Shown here one piece after another: positions 32,562 through 41,986 of a stretch of DNA of 64,000 nt (position 1 is its first letter; every line of letters starts with the position of its first letter). The notes beneath the pieces were generated by a model. It was not told the DNA's origin. It did not search any database and saw nothing but the letters and a program-made list of their open reading frames with translations. The DNA is from Rothia nasimurium (GTDB lineage: Bacteria > Actinomycetota > Actinomycetes > Actinomycetales > Micrococcaceae). The stretch lies in the NCBI RefSeq assembly GCF_014217215.1, contig NZ_CP056080.1:1302001-1366000 (forward strand), in the 5' to 3' direction. The translations under genes and the position numbers were made by a program.

Positions 32562-35500
32562 ATGTCTAACTTTGCTTTTGTACACCAGGCCCTGCCGGAG
32601 CTCTACCGGGATTGCGCCAAGGCTGAGGGGTATTTGGTGACGGATGCGCCCACCGCCTGCTTCTACGCCCGACGGGCTATCGAGGGTTTGGTTGAGCATA
32701 TCTACCGGGTGCGGGGTATCTATCGCCCGGAGCAGGCCACGCTGGCGACCTTGACCAGCAATGAGGCTTTCTCGGTATATCTCGACAATGATAAGCGCCT
32801 GAAGTTCAAGACTATCCGCCACCTGGGAAACGATGCGGCCCATAACTCCCGGAGGGTCCTTTCTGACCGGGACGCCGAGCAGGCGGTGACCGATCTGTAT
32901 CACCTGATGGTCTGGGGTGTGTATAACCATTCGGCGACCCCGGCTTTAGCTCCTATGGGCAAGGCTTTTGACCGCCAGCTGATTCCCACGCTGCGCCGTC
33001 AGGCGGAGCAGCGAGCTCTGACCCAGCAGCGCATGGCTGAGGCTGAGGCCGAGCGCACGGCTGAGCTGGAGAGACTTGCTGCTGAGCACCAGGCACGGGT
33101 TGACGCTATGGACGCCGAGCTTGAGCGTCTTCGCGCCCAGTTAGCTGAAGCCCAGGCGGCTAGGCCCCTGCCCGACACCCATGACTATAACGAGGCTGAA
33201 ACCCGCGACTACTTCATCGACCTGCTCCTGGGTGAGGCTGGCTGGCCCCTTGCCAATACGCGGGACCGTGAGTACCCGGTGACGGGCCTGCCCACCCCCA
33301 GTGGGTCGGGTCGGGTTGATTACGTGCTGTGGGGTAGGGACGGCCGCCCCCTCGGCTTGGTTGAGGCCAAGCGGGCCCGGGAGTCGGTGGATGTTGGTCG
33401 CGACCAGGCAAAGGCCTATGCGGACGCGCTGCAGGCGGCGACCGGCGTCCGCCCGGTTATTTTCTATACCAACGGCTATACCCACTACCTGTGGGATGAC
33501 GCTGCCGGTTACCCGCCGCGTGAGGTGCAGGGTTTCCTCACCGAAGATGAGCTGGCCCTCTTGATTGAGCGCAGGACCAGCCGCCAGCAGTTGAGCGGGC
33601 AGCAGGTGAATACTGAGATTGCTGGGCGCGATTATCAGCTGCGGGCTGTTGCTTCGGTGGCTGAGGCTTTTGATGCCCGGCGTCGTAAGGTCCTGCTGGT
33701 GATGGCGACCGGTTCGGGTAAGACCCGCACGACCATCGCCCTGGTGGATCTGCTTTCGCGTGCCGGGTGGGTCAAGCGCGTCCTGTTCCTGGCTGACCGC
33801 ACTGCCCTGGTGAATCAGGCGGTCAAGGCTTTCAAGGCCCATCTGCCGAATCTGGCTACGGTGAACCTGGTGGAGGATAAGCAGGCTAATGGCCGGGTTT
33901 ATGCCAGCACCTACCCCACCATGCTGAACATCATTAACCGCACCCGGGCTGAGGGCGAAGCCACCCTACGCGAATTCGGCCCTGGCTATTTTGACCTGAT
34001 TGTGGTCGATGAGGCCCACCGGTCGGTTTATGCCAAGTACAAGGCGATTTTTGAGTATTTTGATGCCCTGCTGGTGGGGCTCACTGCTACCCCTAAAGAC
34101 GAGGTTGATTTCAACACCTATGCCCTCTTTGACCTAGAGGCCGGTGTGCCGACCGACGCCTACACCCTCGATCAGGCGGTGAGTGATGGTTACCTGGTTC
34201 CTGCCCGGGGCTTTAGTGTGGGTACCCGTTTCTTGCGCGAGGGTATCCGCTATGACCAGCTCAGTGAGGCTGAGCAGGAGCAGTGGGAGTCTGCTGACTG
34301 GGGCGATGCTGTGCCCGATGAGATTACCAGTGAGGCCCTGAACCGTTTTCTTTTCAACGCCGATACGGTCGATAAGGTGCTGACCACGCTCATGGAGCAC
34401 GGCTACCGGGTAGCTGACGGTGAGTTGCTGGGCAAGACCATCATTTTCGCCAAGAACCAGGCCCACGCTGATTTTATCTATGAGCGGTTTAACGTGCTCT
34501 TCCCCGGTTACGGCGGCTCCTACGCCCAGGTGATTACTAACCGCACGTATGCGGCGGAGTCAGCGATTGAGAAGTTCTCCGAGCCGGAGTCTCTGCCGCG
34601 CATTGCTATTAGCGTGGATATGCTCGATACCGGAATTGATGTGCCCGAGATTCTGAACCTGGTCTTTTTCAAGCTGGTACGGGCGAAGACCAAGTTCTGG
34701 CAGATGTTGGGGCGCGGTACCCGCCTGGCTCCCGATGTTTTTGGCCCCGGGGCCGATAAGACGGACTTTTTGGTCTTCGACTTCTGCCAGAACCTGGAGT
34801 ATTTCAGCCAGGATCTGCCCGGCTCTGAGGGGCAGCTGGCTAAGCCTGTCTCCCAGCGGGTGTTTGAAACTCGTGTGAGGCTGGCCCGGGCCCTGGTGGG
34901 CTCTGGCACCGTGGCTGCTGGGGACGATTACGCGGTGGCGGTGCGCTCTGACCTGGCTGCCTTTGTGGGCAGGTTGGATATGGGCAATGTGCTGGTGCGC
35001 CCGCACCGGGCAGCGGTGGAGCGCTTTGCATGCGCGGACGCCTGGGCGCAGCTTTCTGAGGCGGAGGCCGAGTTGGCGCTGAGTTTGGGGGCTGTTGCCT
35101 CAACTGTGCCGGTTGAAGGAACCCTGGAGGCCAAGCAGTTTGACCTGCTCATGCTCGGGGCCCAGCTGTCTGCCCTCACCGGTGATTCTGCCGCACTGGC
35201 TCGTGCCAAAGAGGTGGCCCAGACCCTTGCTGAGGACCTACTGACCAAGGCAGCGGTTCCTGCCATCGCGGCCGTCCTGCCCCACCTGGAGCAGCTGGCA
35301 GCAGATGACTGGTGGGTGGATGTCTCCCCTGCCCTGCTGGAGTTCATGCGCAAGAAGCTGCGCGGTGTCACCCACCTGCTCGATAGGGGCCAGAAGAAGA
35401 TTGTCTACACCAATTTTCAGGACGAGCTCATTGACCCGGTTGAGGTCGAGGTGGTGCATACCCAGGTGGGTATGAACCAGGAGCGGTTTGAGCAGAAAAT

Positions 35501-35939
35501 GCAGGAGTACCTGCGCGAACACCTGGATGCGGTTGCTGTGCAGAAGGTTCTTCGCGGCAAGCAGCTGACGGACGAGGATTTTGCGGCTCTGGCTGATTTG
35601 ATTGATGCTTCGGGTATTGGCGGGCCTGCAAATGTGCAGGTGGCGCGTGAGTCCGGGGGTCTGGGTGTGTTTGTGCGCTCGCTGGTGGGTTTGAGCAGGG
35701 ACGAGGCCCGGGCGGCTTTTGCGGTCTTTTTGGATGAGTCGCGGTATTCTGCGACGCAGATTCGGTTTGTGCAGCGCATTGTGGATGAGCTGAGTGAGAA
35801 TGGCACGGTTGACCCGTCGCGTCTCTATGAGGACCCCTACGTGAGCTTGGGCGACCCCCTTGAGATGTTTGGGGACGATGACGCCTTTGAGATTGTCTCG
35901 ATTCTTAACCGAATCAGGGCTACGGCGGAGGTGGCTTAG
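32562..35939 (+). CDS. hsdR: Type I restriction enzyme, R subunit, with N-terminal DUF4145-like domain
   Basis: 1125 residues. Domains: a DUF4145-like helical domain (about 1-125, with FYARRAIEGLVEHIY and IRHLGNDAAHNSR); a coiled coil (about 145-205, rich in Glu, Ala and Arg); an HSDR_N nuclease with Asp252 (VDYVLW) and Glu268-Ala-Lys270; an SF2 translocase with MATGSGKT (381-388), DEAH (483-486) and QMLGRGTRLAP; and a C-terminal helical region that docks on the methylase. It cuts unmethylated DNA after ATP-driven translocation, together with HsdM and HsdS. ATG 32562 begins the conserved domain. Confidence 0.93.
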   Translation: MSNFAFVHQALPELYRDCAKAEGYLVTDAPTACFYARRAIEGLVEHIYRVRGIYRPEQATLATLTSNEAFSVYLDNDKRLKFKTIRHLGNDAAHNSRRVLSDRDAEQAVTDLYHLMVWGVYNHSATPALAPMGKAFDRQLIPTLRRQAEQRALTQQRMAEAEAERTAELERLAAEHQARVDAMDAELERLRAQLAEAQAARPLPDTHDYNEAETRDYFIDLLLGEAGWPLANTRDREYPVTGLPTPSGSGRVDYVLWGRDGRPLGLVEAKRARESVDVGRDQAKAYADALQAATGVRPVIFYTNGYTHYLWDDAAGYPPREVQGFLTEDELALLIERRTSRQQLSGQQVNTEIAGRDYQLRAVASVAEAFDARRRKVLLVMATGSGKTRTTIALVDLLSRAGWVKRVLFLADRTALVNQAVKAFKAHLPNLATVNLVEDKQANGRVYASTYPTMLNIINRTRAEGEATLREFGPGYFDLIVVDEAHRSVYAKYKAIFEYFDALLVGLTATPKDEVDFNTYALFDLEAGVPTDAYTLDQAVSDGYLVPARGFSVGTRFLREGIRYDQLSEAEQEQWESADWGDAVPDEITSEALNRFLFNADTVDKVLTTLMEHGYRVADGELLGKTIIFAKNQAHADFIYERFNVLFPGYGGSYAQVITNRTYAAESAIEKFSEPESLPRIAISVDMLDTGIDVPEILNLVFFKLVRAKTKFWQMLGRGTRLAPDVFGPGADKTDFLVFDFCQNLEYFSQDLPGSEGQLAKPVSQRVFETRVRLARALVGSGTVAAGDDYAVAVRSDLAAFVGRLDMGNVLVRPHRAAVERFACADAWAQLSEAEAELALSLGAVASTVPVEGTLEAKQFDLLMLGAQLSALTGDSAALARAKEVAQTLAEDLLTKAAVPAIAAVLPHLEQLAADDWWVDVSPALLEFMRKKLRGVTHLLDRGQKKIVYTNFQDELIDPVEVEVVHTQVGMNQERFEQKMQEYLREHLDAVAVQKVLRGKQLTDEDFAALADLIDASGIGGPANVQVARESGGLGVFVRSLVGLSRDEARAAFAVFLDESRYSATQIRFVQRIVDELSENGTVDPSRLYEDPYVSLGDPLEMFGDDDAFEIVSILNRIRATAEVA

Positions 35940-35964
35940 CAGGGTGTAGGGGCTTGTGCCCCCA

Positions 35965-35977
35965 TATACTTAGAGCT
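35965..35977 (+). promoter_or_regulatory. Putative leaderless promoter of hsdM
   Basis: TATACT (35965-35970) is seven bases before ATG 35978. This gives hsdM its own transcript, so methylation could be set up independently of hsdR. Confidence 0.5.
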
Positions 35978-37459
35978 ATGGCTATTGCAATCTCGGGCGA
36001 GACTAAATCGCGTATTGATCGTATTTGGAACGATTTTTGGTCGGGTGGTATTTCTAACCCGCTAGAGGTTATCGAGCAGATGACTTATCTGCTGTTTATT
36101 CGCCGTTTGGATGATGTGCAGACTCGTGCTGAGAAGAAGGCTCGGTTGACTGGCCGCCCGGTGGAGAACACGGTGTTTGGTGAGGGTCAGGAGCTGTTGC
36201 GGTGGCAGAATTTTAAGAATCAGGATCCGCAGGTCATGTTTGATCTGATGAATTCTGGGATTTTCCCCTTTTTACGGAACTTGGGGAGCCAGGTGGGTGG
36301 CGAGGCGTCCACTTATTCGCAGCATATGAAGGACGCTACTTTCCGTATTCCCTCCCCTGCCTTGCTGGCTAAGGTTGTTGACCAGTTAGACACGATTGCT
36401 CTCGATAATCTTGATACGAGTGGTGACTTGTATGAGTACATGCTGTCGAAGTTGGCCACGTCGGGTACAAATGGTCAGTTCCGCACTCCGCGCCACATTA
36501 TTGAGTTGATGGTGGCGATGATGGCCCCTGATGTTGAGGACGTCATTGTGGACCCTGCCTGCGGTACGGCTGGTTTTTTGGTGGCGGCTGCTGAGTGGGT
36601 GCGTGAGAATCGTGATCCGTTTACGAGTGCGAAGCATCGGGAGCATTTCCATGGGGGTATGTTCCACGGGTATGACTTTGATTCGACCATGTTGCGTATT
36701 GGGTCGATGAATATGATGCTGCACGGGGTGAATAACCCTGATATTCGTTACCGGGATTCTTTGAGTGAGGGTGCCAGTGAGGACGCCGAGAAGTACTCTT
36801 TGATTCTGGCGAATCCGCCGTTTGCGGGGAGCTTGGATTATGAGGCGACGAGTCAGGATTTGTTGAAGGTCGCTAAGACCAAGAAGACTGAGCTGTTGTT
36901 TTTGGCTCTGTTTTTGAAGTTGTTGAAGCCCGGTGGGCGGGCTGCGGTGATTGTGCCCGATGGTGTTTTGTTTGGGTCGTCGAAGGCGCATAAGGACGTT
37001 CGCCGCGCCTTGGTTGAGGACCAGAAGCTGGACGCTGTGGTGAAGTTGCCTTCGGGTGTCTTTAAGCCCTATGCGGGCGTGTCGACCGCGATTTTGTTCT
37101 TTACGAAGACGAATTCGGGTGGCACTGATGAGGTGTGGTTCTTTGATGTTGAGGCTGATGGGTTCAGCTTAGATGATAAGCGCAACCCGGTTGAGGCTAA
37201 TGACCTGCCGGAGGTTTTGAAGCGCTGGGCTGATCGTGATGGGACTGAGCGTGAGCGGGCCCGCACGGAGAAGTCTTTTACTGTTCCTAAGAGTGAGATT
37301 GTGGAGCAGGGCTATGACCTCTCTATTAACCGCTATAAGGAGCTGGTTTTTGAAGAGGTGGTCTACCGTTCCCCGGAGGAGATTATTGCGGAGCTGGAGC
37401 AGACCCAGCGCGAAATTGGCGAGCACATCGAGCAACTGAAGAAGGTGATGGGGCTGTGA
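35978..37459 (+). CDS. hsdM: Type I restriction-modification system, DNA methylase subunit
   Basis: 493 residues. An N-terminal HsdM_N helical domain (WNDFWSGGISNPLEVIEQM) is followed by the adenine methylase with DPACGTAGF (from Asp192) and NPPF (from Asn279). TSGTNGQFRTPRHI is also typical. It methylates adenine at the site chosen by HsdS. GC content is similar to hsdR and to the chromosome, unlike the hsdS that follows. The GTG of hsdS overlaps the stop codon. Confidence 0.95.
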   Translation: MAIAISGETKSRIDRIWNDFWSGGISNPLEVIEQMTYLLFIRRLDDVQTRAEKKARLTGRPVENTVFGEGQELLRWQNFKNQDPQVMFDLMNSGIFPFLRNLGSQVGGEASTYSQHMKDATFRIPSPALLAKVVDQLDTIALDNLDTSGDLYEYMLSKLATSGTNGQFRTPRHIIELMVAMMAPDVEDVIVDPACGTAGFLVAAAEWVRENRDPFTSAKHREHFHGGMFHGYDFDSTMLRIGSMNMMLHGVNNPDIRYRDSLSEGASEDAEKYSLILANPPFAGSLDYEATSQDLLKVAKTKKTELLFLALFLKLLKPGGRAAVIVPDGVLFGSSKAHKDVRRALVEDQKLDAVVKLPSGVFKPYAGVSTAILFFTKTNSGGTDEVWFFDVEADGFSLDDKRNPVEANDLPEVLKRWADRDGTERERARTEKSFTVPKSEIVEQGYDLSINRYKELVFEEVVYRSPEEIIAELEQTQREIGEHIEQLKKVMGL

Positions 37460-38532
37460 AGTCAAACAAAGATGTCCCACTTGGATCACTCATAAAGCCT
37501 GCAAAAGTAATCAAGGCGGGGAATGGCTCGTATCCAATTTTGTCTATGACCATGCATAAAGGATTGATGGATCAGAACCAGAAGTTCAAGAAATCAATCG
37601 CAAGTAAAGATTTATCGGGATATAAAGTAGTCAAACGTGGACAACTTGTAGTGAGCTTTCCGATTGATGAAGGGGTTCTTGATTTCCAGCAACTATACGA
37701 TGAAGCTATCGTTAGTCCTGCATATGGGATTTGGGATCTCGTCGACATTGAAGGTGTTGATATTAATTACTTAGGACTTGCCCTAAAATCTGATCGCTCT
37801 TTAGCCTACTATAAGGCAAAACTGCAAGGAAGCACAGCTCGACGGAGGTCGCTACCGAAAGATGTTTTTCTTGCTCTCCCCGTTCAACTACCAAACATAA
37901 ATGAGCAGAAAAGAATTGTTGAGCAACATCAGCTAAAGAAACTTATTGAACAAAAACGTGAGCGCCAGCAGGAGCTTTTCGAAGAGCTTGAACGGTCACT
38001 TTTTATTTCAATTTTTGGCAATCCAGAAACTTGGGAAAATAAATTTGAAATGACAACAATCGGCGATTTAGCGGAGTCTACTCAATATGGCACCTCAGCT
38101 AAGGCAGGTGCTACGGGAGAATATCCTGTGCTTCGCATGGGAAATATTACCGATGATGGAAAGTTAGACCTTTCTGATCTCAAATATATGGACTTGTCTC
38201 CTAAAGAGGTTGAGAAGTATACAGTTCGCAAGGGCGACCTCTTATTCAACCGCACCAATTCAAAGGAAAAAGTTGGTAAAGCTGCTGTTGTGCTGACGGA
38301 CGAGAAACTAGCCTATGCTGGTTACTTGGTGCGGGTTCGGTTTAAGAATCCTGACCACGCTCATTTTGTTGCAGCTTTCCTTAACAGTGATTACGGTCGT
38401 AAGCTCCGGCGGAAACTAGCAAAAACTGCTGTCAACCAAGCCAACATCAATGCAAAAGAACTAACAAAAATACCCATCATCGAACCGGAAAATGCAAAAA
38501 TAATCAATTTTAATAATTTTTTCACTTTGTAA
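37456..38532 (+). CDS. hsdS: Type I restriction-modification system, specificity subunit (C terminus short)
   Basis: 358 residues. Two target-recognition domains (about 1-150 and 190-340) are joined by the conserved coiled coil NEQKRIVEQHQLKKLIEQKR. It chooses the two halves of the DNA site. The second conserved helix expected after the second domain is missing: the protein stops at IPIIEPENAKIINFNNFFTL, so it is about 40-60 residues shorter than usual. GTG 37456 overlaps the hsdM stop. GC content falls sharply at the start of this gene and stays low to about 39600, so hsdS and the next gene seem to have arrived together. Confidence 0.9.
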   Translation: MKSNKDVPLGSLIKPAKVIKAGNGSYPILSMTMHKGLMDQNQKFKKSIASKDLSGYKVVKRGQLVVSFPIDEGVLDFQQLYDEAIVSPAYGIWDLVDIEGVDINYLGLALKSDRSLAYYKAKLQGSTARRRSLPKDVFLALPVQLPNINEQKRIVEQHQLKKLIEQKRERQQELFEELERSLFISIFGNPETWENKFEMTTIGDLAESTQYGTSAKAGATGEYPVLRMGNITDDGKLDLSDLKYMDLSPKEVEKYTVRKGDLLFNRTNSKEKVGKAAVVLTDEKLAYAGYLVRVRFKNPDHAHFVAAFLNSDYGRKLRRKLAKTAVNQANINAKELTKIPIIEPENAKIINFNNFFTL

Positions 38533-38578
38533 TAAAATACAAAAAATAAATCCCCTATTTTAGTTGAAATAAAAAATA

Positions 38579-39586
38579 ATGACAGCTGTATATCTAACAA
38601 TATTTGTAATTTTTGGATTTTTTCTAATACAAATGCTGTTTTCGTTACTGGAGTCAAAATCAAGACAGCAGCCTCCTACATTTATAGGATACCTTCCACT
38701 GTCACTCATCGGGAATAATCCAAAAATTCTAGTCAAAACATTTCTATCAAGATTTTTGATTTATTGTATTGTTTTCACATTTCAAATAGGAACACTATAC
38801 AAAATCGCAGGTAAAGACTTAAATATATCAAATTACTACTACCTGCTGGTAGCAATTTTAGCAAGCGGCACGCACTGGATTCACAGAAACTACAGGCCAT
38901 TCCTGATAGAATGTAGAAAGTTTAAGTATTTTCTATTCCACCTAGTAGCGCTTTCAATCCCAATTGCGGCATCGATATTTATTTGGTTTTTATTTATCAA
39001 AACTGATTTAATTATTCGCCTCTCACCCTCTTGGAATTCACTAATAGACAACGCATGGGGATCACTGTTTGTTGCCTTAGTTCTAATCTGGTACTTTAAC
39101 TTCTTTCAGCAACCAGAGCCAGCAATCACCAGGGAAGAAAAAGTGAGGATTGAAAAAGAAGATAGAAAGCATCAAATTATCAATACCGAACTTTTAAACA
39201 TATCCAAGAAATATAATGAGGTTCTGCGCCGAGCCTCGCTAGAGTCAAGTAATTATCTATACTCACTGCTTATTTCAATTCTTATATTTGAAAACTTAAA
39301 TCGACCTTCGATTATTAGATACTTTGAAAATTTATTTGTCCGATTAACCGGCATTGAATCCACAGTTGGTATAGGCCAAGTGCACTCAAGGCAACCCCTG
39401 TCAGATTCAGAGTCGATTGAGATTCTACTCAATAATATAGCAAACCTTCATCGGGAACATTTGGGAATTGATGAAATTTTAATAGAAATCAATAATTGCA
39501 AAACTTTTAGAACTGAGGTTAAATATATTTTTGAATATATATCAAGTGATAATCTCGCCAATCTAGCTATAGAAAAATTCTCGTAG
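38579..39586 (+). CDS. Unknown membrane protein linked to hsdS, with lysozyme-like motif
   Basis: 335 residues, not recognised as a named family. About five membrane helices fall in the first 178 residues (near 4-24, 52-75, 86-100, 117-141 and 160-177), then a charged, probably cytoplasmic linker (182-210) and a C-terminal domain. That domain has IFENLNRP (Glu238) and, 26 residues on, GIGQVHSRQPLS (264-275). Glu followed by a G-x-x-Q-V/M pattern resembles lytic transglycosylases and lysozymes, so a membrane-bound muramidase-like effector is a possible guess. The DNA is very AT-rich. It lies 46 bases after hsdS without a clear ribosome binding site. It may be an accessory to the restriction system or a separate defence gene. 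Confidence 0.75.
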   Translation: MTAVYLTIFVIFGFFLIQMLFSLLESKSRQQPPTFIGYLPLSLIGNNPKILVKTFLSRFLIYCIVFTFQIGTLYKIAGKDLNISNYYYLLVAILASGTHWIHRNYRPFLIECRKFKYFLFHLVALSIPIAASIFIWFLFIKTDLIIRLSPSWNSLIDNAWGSLFVALVLIWYFNFFQQPEPAITREEKVRIEKEDRKHQIINTELLNISKKYNEVLRRASLESSNYLYSLLISILIFENLNRPSIIRYFENLFVRLTGIESTVGIGQVHSRQPLSDSESIEILLNNIANLHREHLGIDEILIEINNCKTFRTEVKYIFEYISSDNLANLAIEKFS

Positions 39587-39607
39587 AACCCCAGAAAAAT
39601 AACAAAG

Positions 39608-39817
39608 TCAGTATTGAGCAGCAAGCCACTCTGTCTCTACCTGATCCAGCCCAGCAGCAAGCGCAGTCGCGGACTCAAACCAGCTCGTTACCTCTACCAG
39701 CAAAGTCTTTGGCTGGTTGGTAGCAAAAGCAGCTCGGGCCGTGTCTATTAGTTCACGGGCACATAGCTCACGGTCCTCAGCATTGAGCGCTAGCATCCAG
39801 GGGAAAACAGTGGCCAT
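39608..39817 (-). CDS. Small hypothetical protein, possibly 5'-truncated
   Basis: 69 residues from ATG 39817. The composition (PWMLALNAEDRELCARELIDTA, then WFESATALAAGLD) recalls short actinobacterial proteins found beside antitoxins and regulators, but the family is not certain. The frame stays open for 15 codons above the ATG with plausible protein sequence (TTPGGASLADC) up to a TAG, without a start codon, so the gene may have lost its beginning. It lies downstream of the XRE/ImmA-IrrE gene on the same strand. Confidence 0.5.
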   Translation of the reverse strand: MATVFPWMLALNAEDRELCARELIDTARAAFATNQPKTLLVEVTSWFESATALAAGLDQVETEWLAAQY

Positions 39818-39885
39818 GCAATCAGCCAGTGAAGCACCCCCAGGTGTTGTAACAGAAATAATCTAAAACAGGTTCGGGGCGTGGC

Positions 39886-41034
39886 TCATCGCACTACACG
39901 CAGGGCCGGGCGTCCGCTCTCACCATGCTTTTCGCTCTTGCCCTCCCCCTGCACCAAGCGCAGACGAGTACTAAACGTCAAGGTCAGCACATCATCAACC
40001 GGCACCGCAAGGTCAGCAGCAATACGCTCAGCCGTCACAGCACCGCCCTTATCAGCTGCGAACACCTGCGGGAAGAGCCTGGACTGCTCAAACACTCCCA
40101 TACCCTCAGGCTCGCCGTCCCTATACCCCCGGCGCGTCAGCTCAATACACACCTTCCGGTAAATCCAATCAGTCATCCGCCCAACCTTATGCAAAGTAGT
40201 TGCCAAAGCAAAGGCAGATACCTGAAAAATATATTTAGCCTCTACAAGATCTTCCGCCGAAGCATTCTGAGGGAGATACTCGGCCAGCAGCGAATCAGGC
40301 ATTAACAGGGCAGACGCGAACTCATCCGCCTCGCGTTCCTGCACAGCCGAAGAATCATCAACCGGAGCATACCGGTGCAGCACAAGATGGCCCAGCTCAT
40401 GAGCAATATCGAACCTGGCACGCTCGGGTGTCTTCTGCCGAGCAATAAAAATATAGGGCTTACCCTCATACCAGAGCGAGAAAGCATCAACCTGCATAGC
40501 AGCGCCTGGAAGCACCATCACACTAATACCCCGCGACTCGCACAACTGCACCAAATTCGGTAGGGGCTTAGTACCTAGCCCCCACTCTTCACGAAGCAAC
40601 TGAGCAGCTACCCTTGGGGCTATTCCCTCGAATGAGGGCACGACAATTGAAGGTAGGGTGAACTTATCCTCCACCCACTGCATGACCTCAATACCGGTAA
40701 CGCCAGCTGCAACGGCAGAATCACGCGCACTGCGAGTAGCCGCACGACCAGCCCTAAAATTAACACCGTCAACCTCAACCACCACCTGCGGCTGGCGTGA
40801 AAAATACTCAACCGGGTAACCAAGAACATGAGCTAACTGACTGACTGCCGAATCAGGGGCGCCCTCTTTTTCATATTTTTGAGTAGTACGGTCAGTCACT
40901 CCTAGCTCCTGTGCCAAAGACACACGGGTATGCCCCCGCCGTTTACGGGCGAGGGCAACACGCTCAGGGTAACTACTATGCAATCTGGAACTCAACGTCT
41001 CCGCCACCAATATCAGGAATTTTGCTACGGTCAA
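39886..41034 (-). CDS. XRE-family regulator with ImmA/IrrE metallopeptidase domain
   Basis: About 380 residues. An N-terminal helix-turn-helix (VSLAQELGVTDRTTQKYEKEG, about 35-60 in this reading) is joined to a zinc peptidase with HELGH in FDIAHELGHLVLH and a downstream EREADEFASALLMP that provides the third ligand. Proteins of this kind cleave repressors on a stress signal, control mobile elements, or act as antitoxins. It lies at the edge of the restriction region. The start is uncertain: TTG 41034 is the longest; GTG 41007 or a later codon is possible. Confidence 0.85.
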   Translation of the reverse strand: MTVAKFLILVAETLSSRLHSSYPERVALARKRRGHTRVSLAQELGVTDRTTQKYEKEGAPDSAVSQLAHVLGYPVEYFSRQPQVVVEVDGVNFRAGRAATRSARDSAVAAGVTGIEVMQWVEDKFTLPSIVVPSFEGIAPRVAAQLLREEWGLGTKPLPNLVQLCESRGISVMVLPGAAMQVDAFSLWYEGKPYIFIARQKTPERARFDIAHELGHLVLHRYAPVDDSSAVQEREADEFASALLMPDSLLAEYLPQNASAEDLVEAKYIFQVSAFALATTLHKVGRMTDWIYRKVCIELTRRGYRDGEPEGMGVFEQSRLFPQVFAADKGGAVTAERIAADLAVPVDDVLTLTFSTRLRLVQGEGKSEKHGESGRPALRVVR

Positions 41035-41090
41035 TATCTAACTTAGTTCGCGTTTGACCCTCACGCCACGTTAGACCCCACAATGGAAAC

Positions 41091-41885
41091 ATGAAGGATC
41101 AAGAAACCCTCTACACGGTAGGGGAAGTAGCGCAGGCTCTTGGTGTCACGGTGCGCACCCTGCACCACTGGGAATCCCTCGGGCTGGTTGCCCCTGCTGA
41201 GCGTACCTGGTCGAATTATCGGCTGTACACTCCCGATGATATTGAGACCCTGCAGCGGATTCTCATCTACCGGGCAACCGGCATGAAACTCACCAATATA
41301 AAAGAAGCCCTGGCCAGTAGCTCAACCAGCCTGGAGCACCTCCGCAGGCAACGCCAGGCTCTCATGGACCAGCAACAGCAGCTTTCGGCTATGGTCGCTG
41401 CTATCGACACCCTCATGGAGAACGAAATGACAAACAAGAAACTCACCCTCACTGAAATCGGCGAAGTTCTCGGCGACGCCAATTTTGCCGACTACCAGGC
41501 CGAAGCTGAGGAACGCTACACCGGCACAGATGACTGGGCTATCAGCCAGCAGCGCACCGCCACCTGGAGTAAGGAGGACTGGGCGGGTTACAAGAATCGC
41601 GCTGCTGAGATGGACGGAAAATTAGGGGACGCCGTGCGCCGCAACCTGCCGACAGACAGCGCCGAGGCGGGCGAGCTCGTCCGCGCCCACCGTCAGCTGC
41701 TGAGCGAGTTCTTCCCCGTCACCCCCGCCAAGCACTACCTAATCTCACGCGGTTATATTACCGATGAGCGGTTCACCAGCTACTACGAGTCCCAGCAGCC
41801 GGGCCTGGCTCAGTGGTTGGCCGACGCCATCGAAGCTGAGTCCCAACGGGTCGGGGTGGACCTGGCTAACCCCACCTGGGACTAG
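41091..41885 (+). CDS. MerR-family regulator with TipAS-like ligand domain
   Basis: 264 residues. A MerR winged helix (YTVGEVAQALGVTVRTLHHW) and dimer helix are followed by a C-terminal domain (about 115-264) resembling TipAS, the drug-binding half of Streptomyces TipA, which traps thiopeptides and similar compounds and activates transcription. Divergent from the ImmA/IrrE gene with only 56 bases between, so the promoters overlap. A drug-sensing role is inferred from the family. Confidence 0.85.
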   Translation: MKDQETLYTVGEVAQALGVTVRTLHHWESLGLVAPAERTWSNYRLYTPDDIETLQRILIYRATGMKLTNIKEALASSSTSLEHLRRQRQALMDQQQQLSAMVAAIDTLMENEMTNKKLTLTEIGEVLGDANFADYQAEAEERYTGTDDWAISQQRTATWSKEDWAGYKNRAAEMDGKLGDAVRRNLPTDSAEAGELVRAHRQLLSEFFPVTPAKHYLISRGYITDERFTSYYESQQPGLAQWLADAIEAESQRVGVDLANPTWD

Positions 41886-41986
41886 CAACCGCCTCTTCCC
41901 TTACCGAGCGTGCGTCATATCGCTGAGCGTGCACCGACCGTGCGCACGCTCAGCGATTTGGTGCACGCTCGCTCACTCGTACAGAT

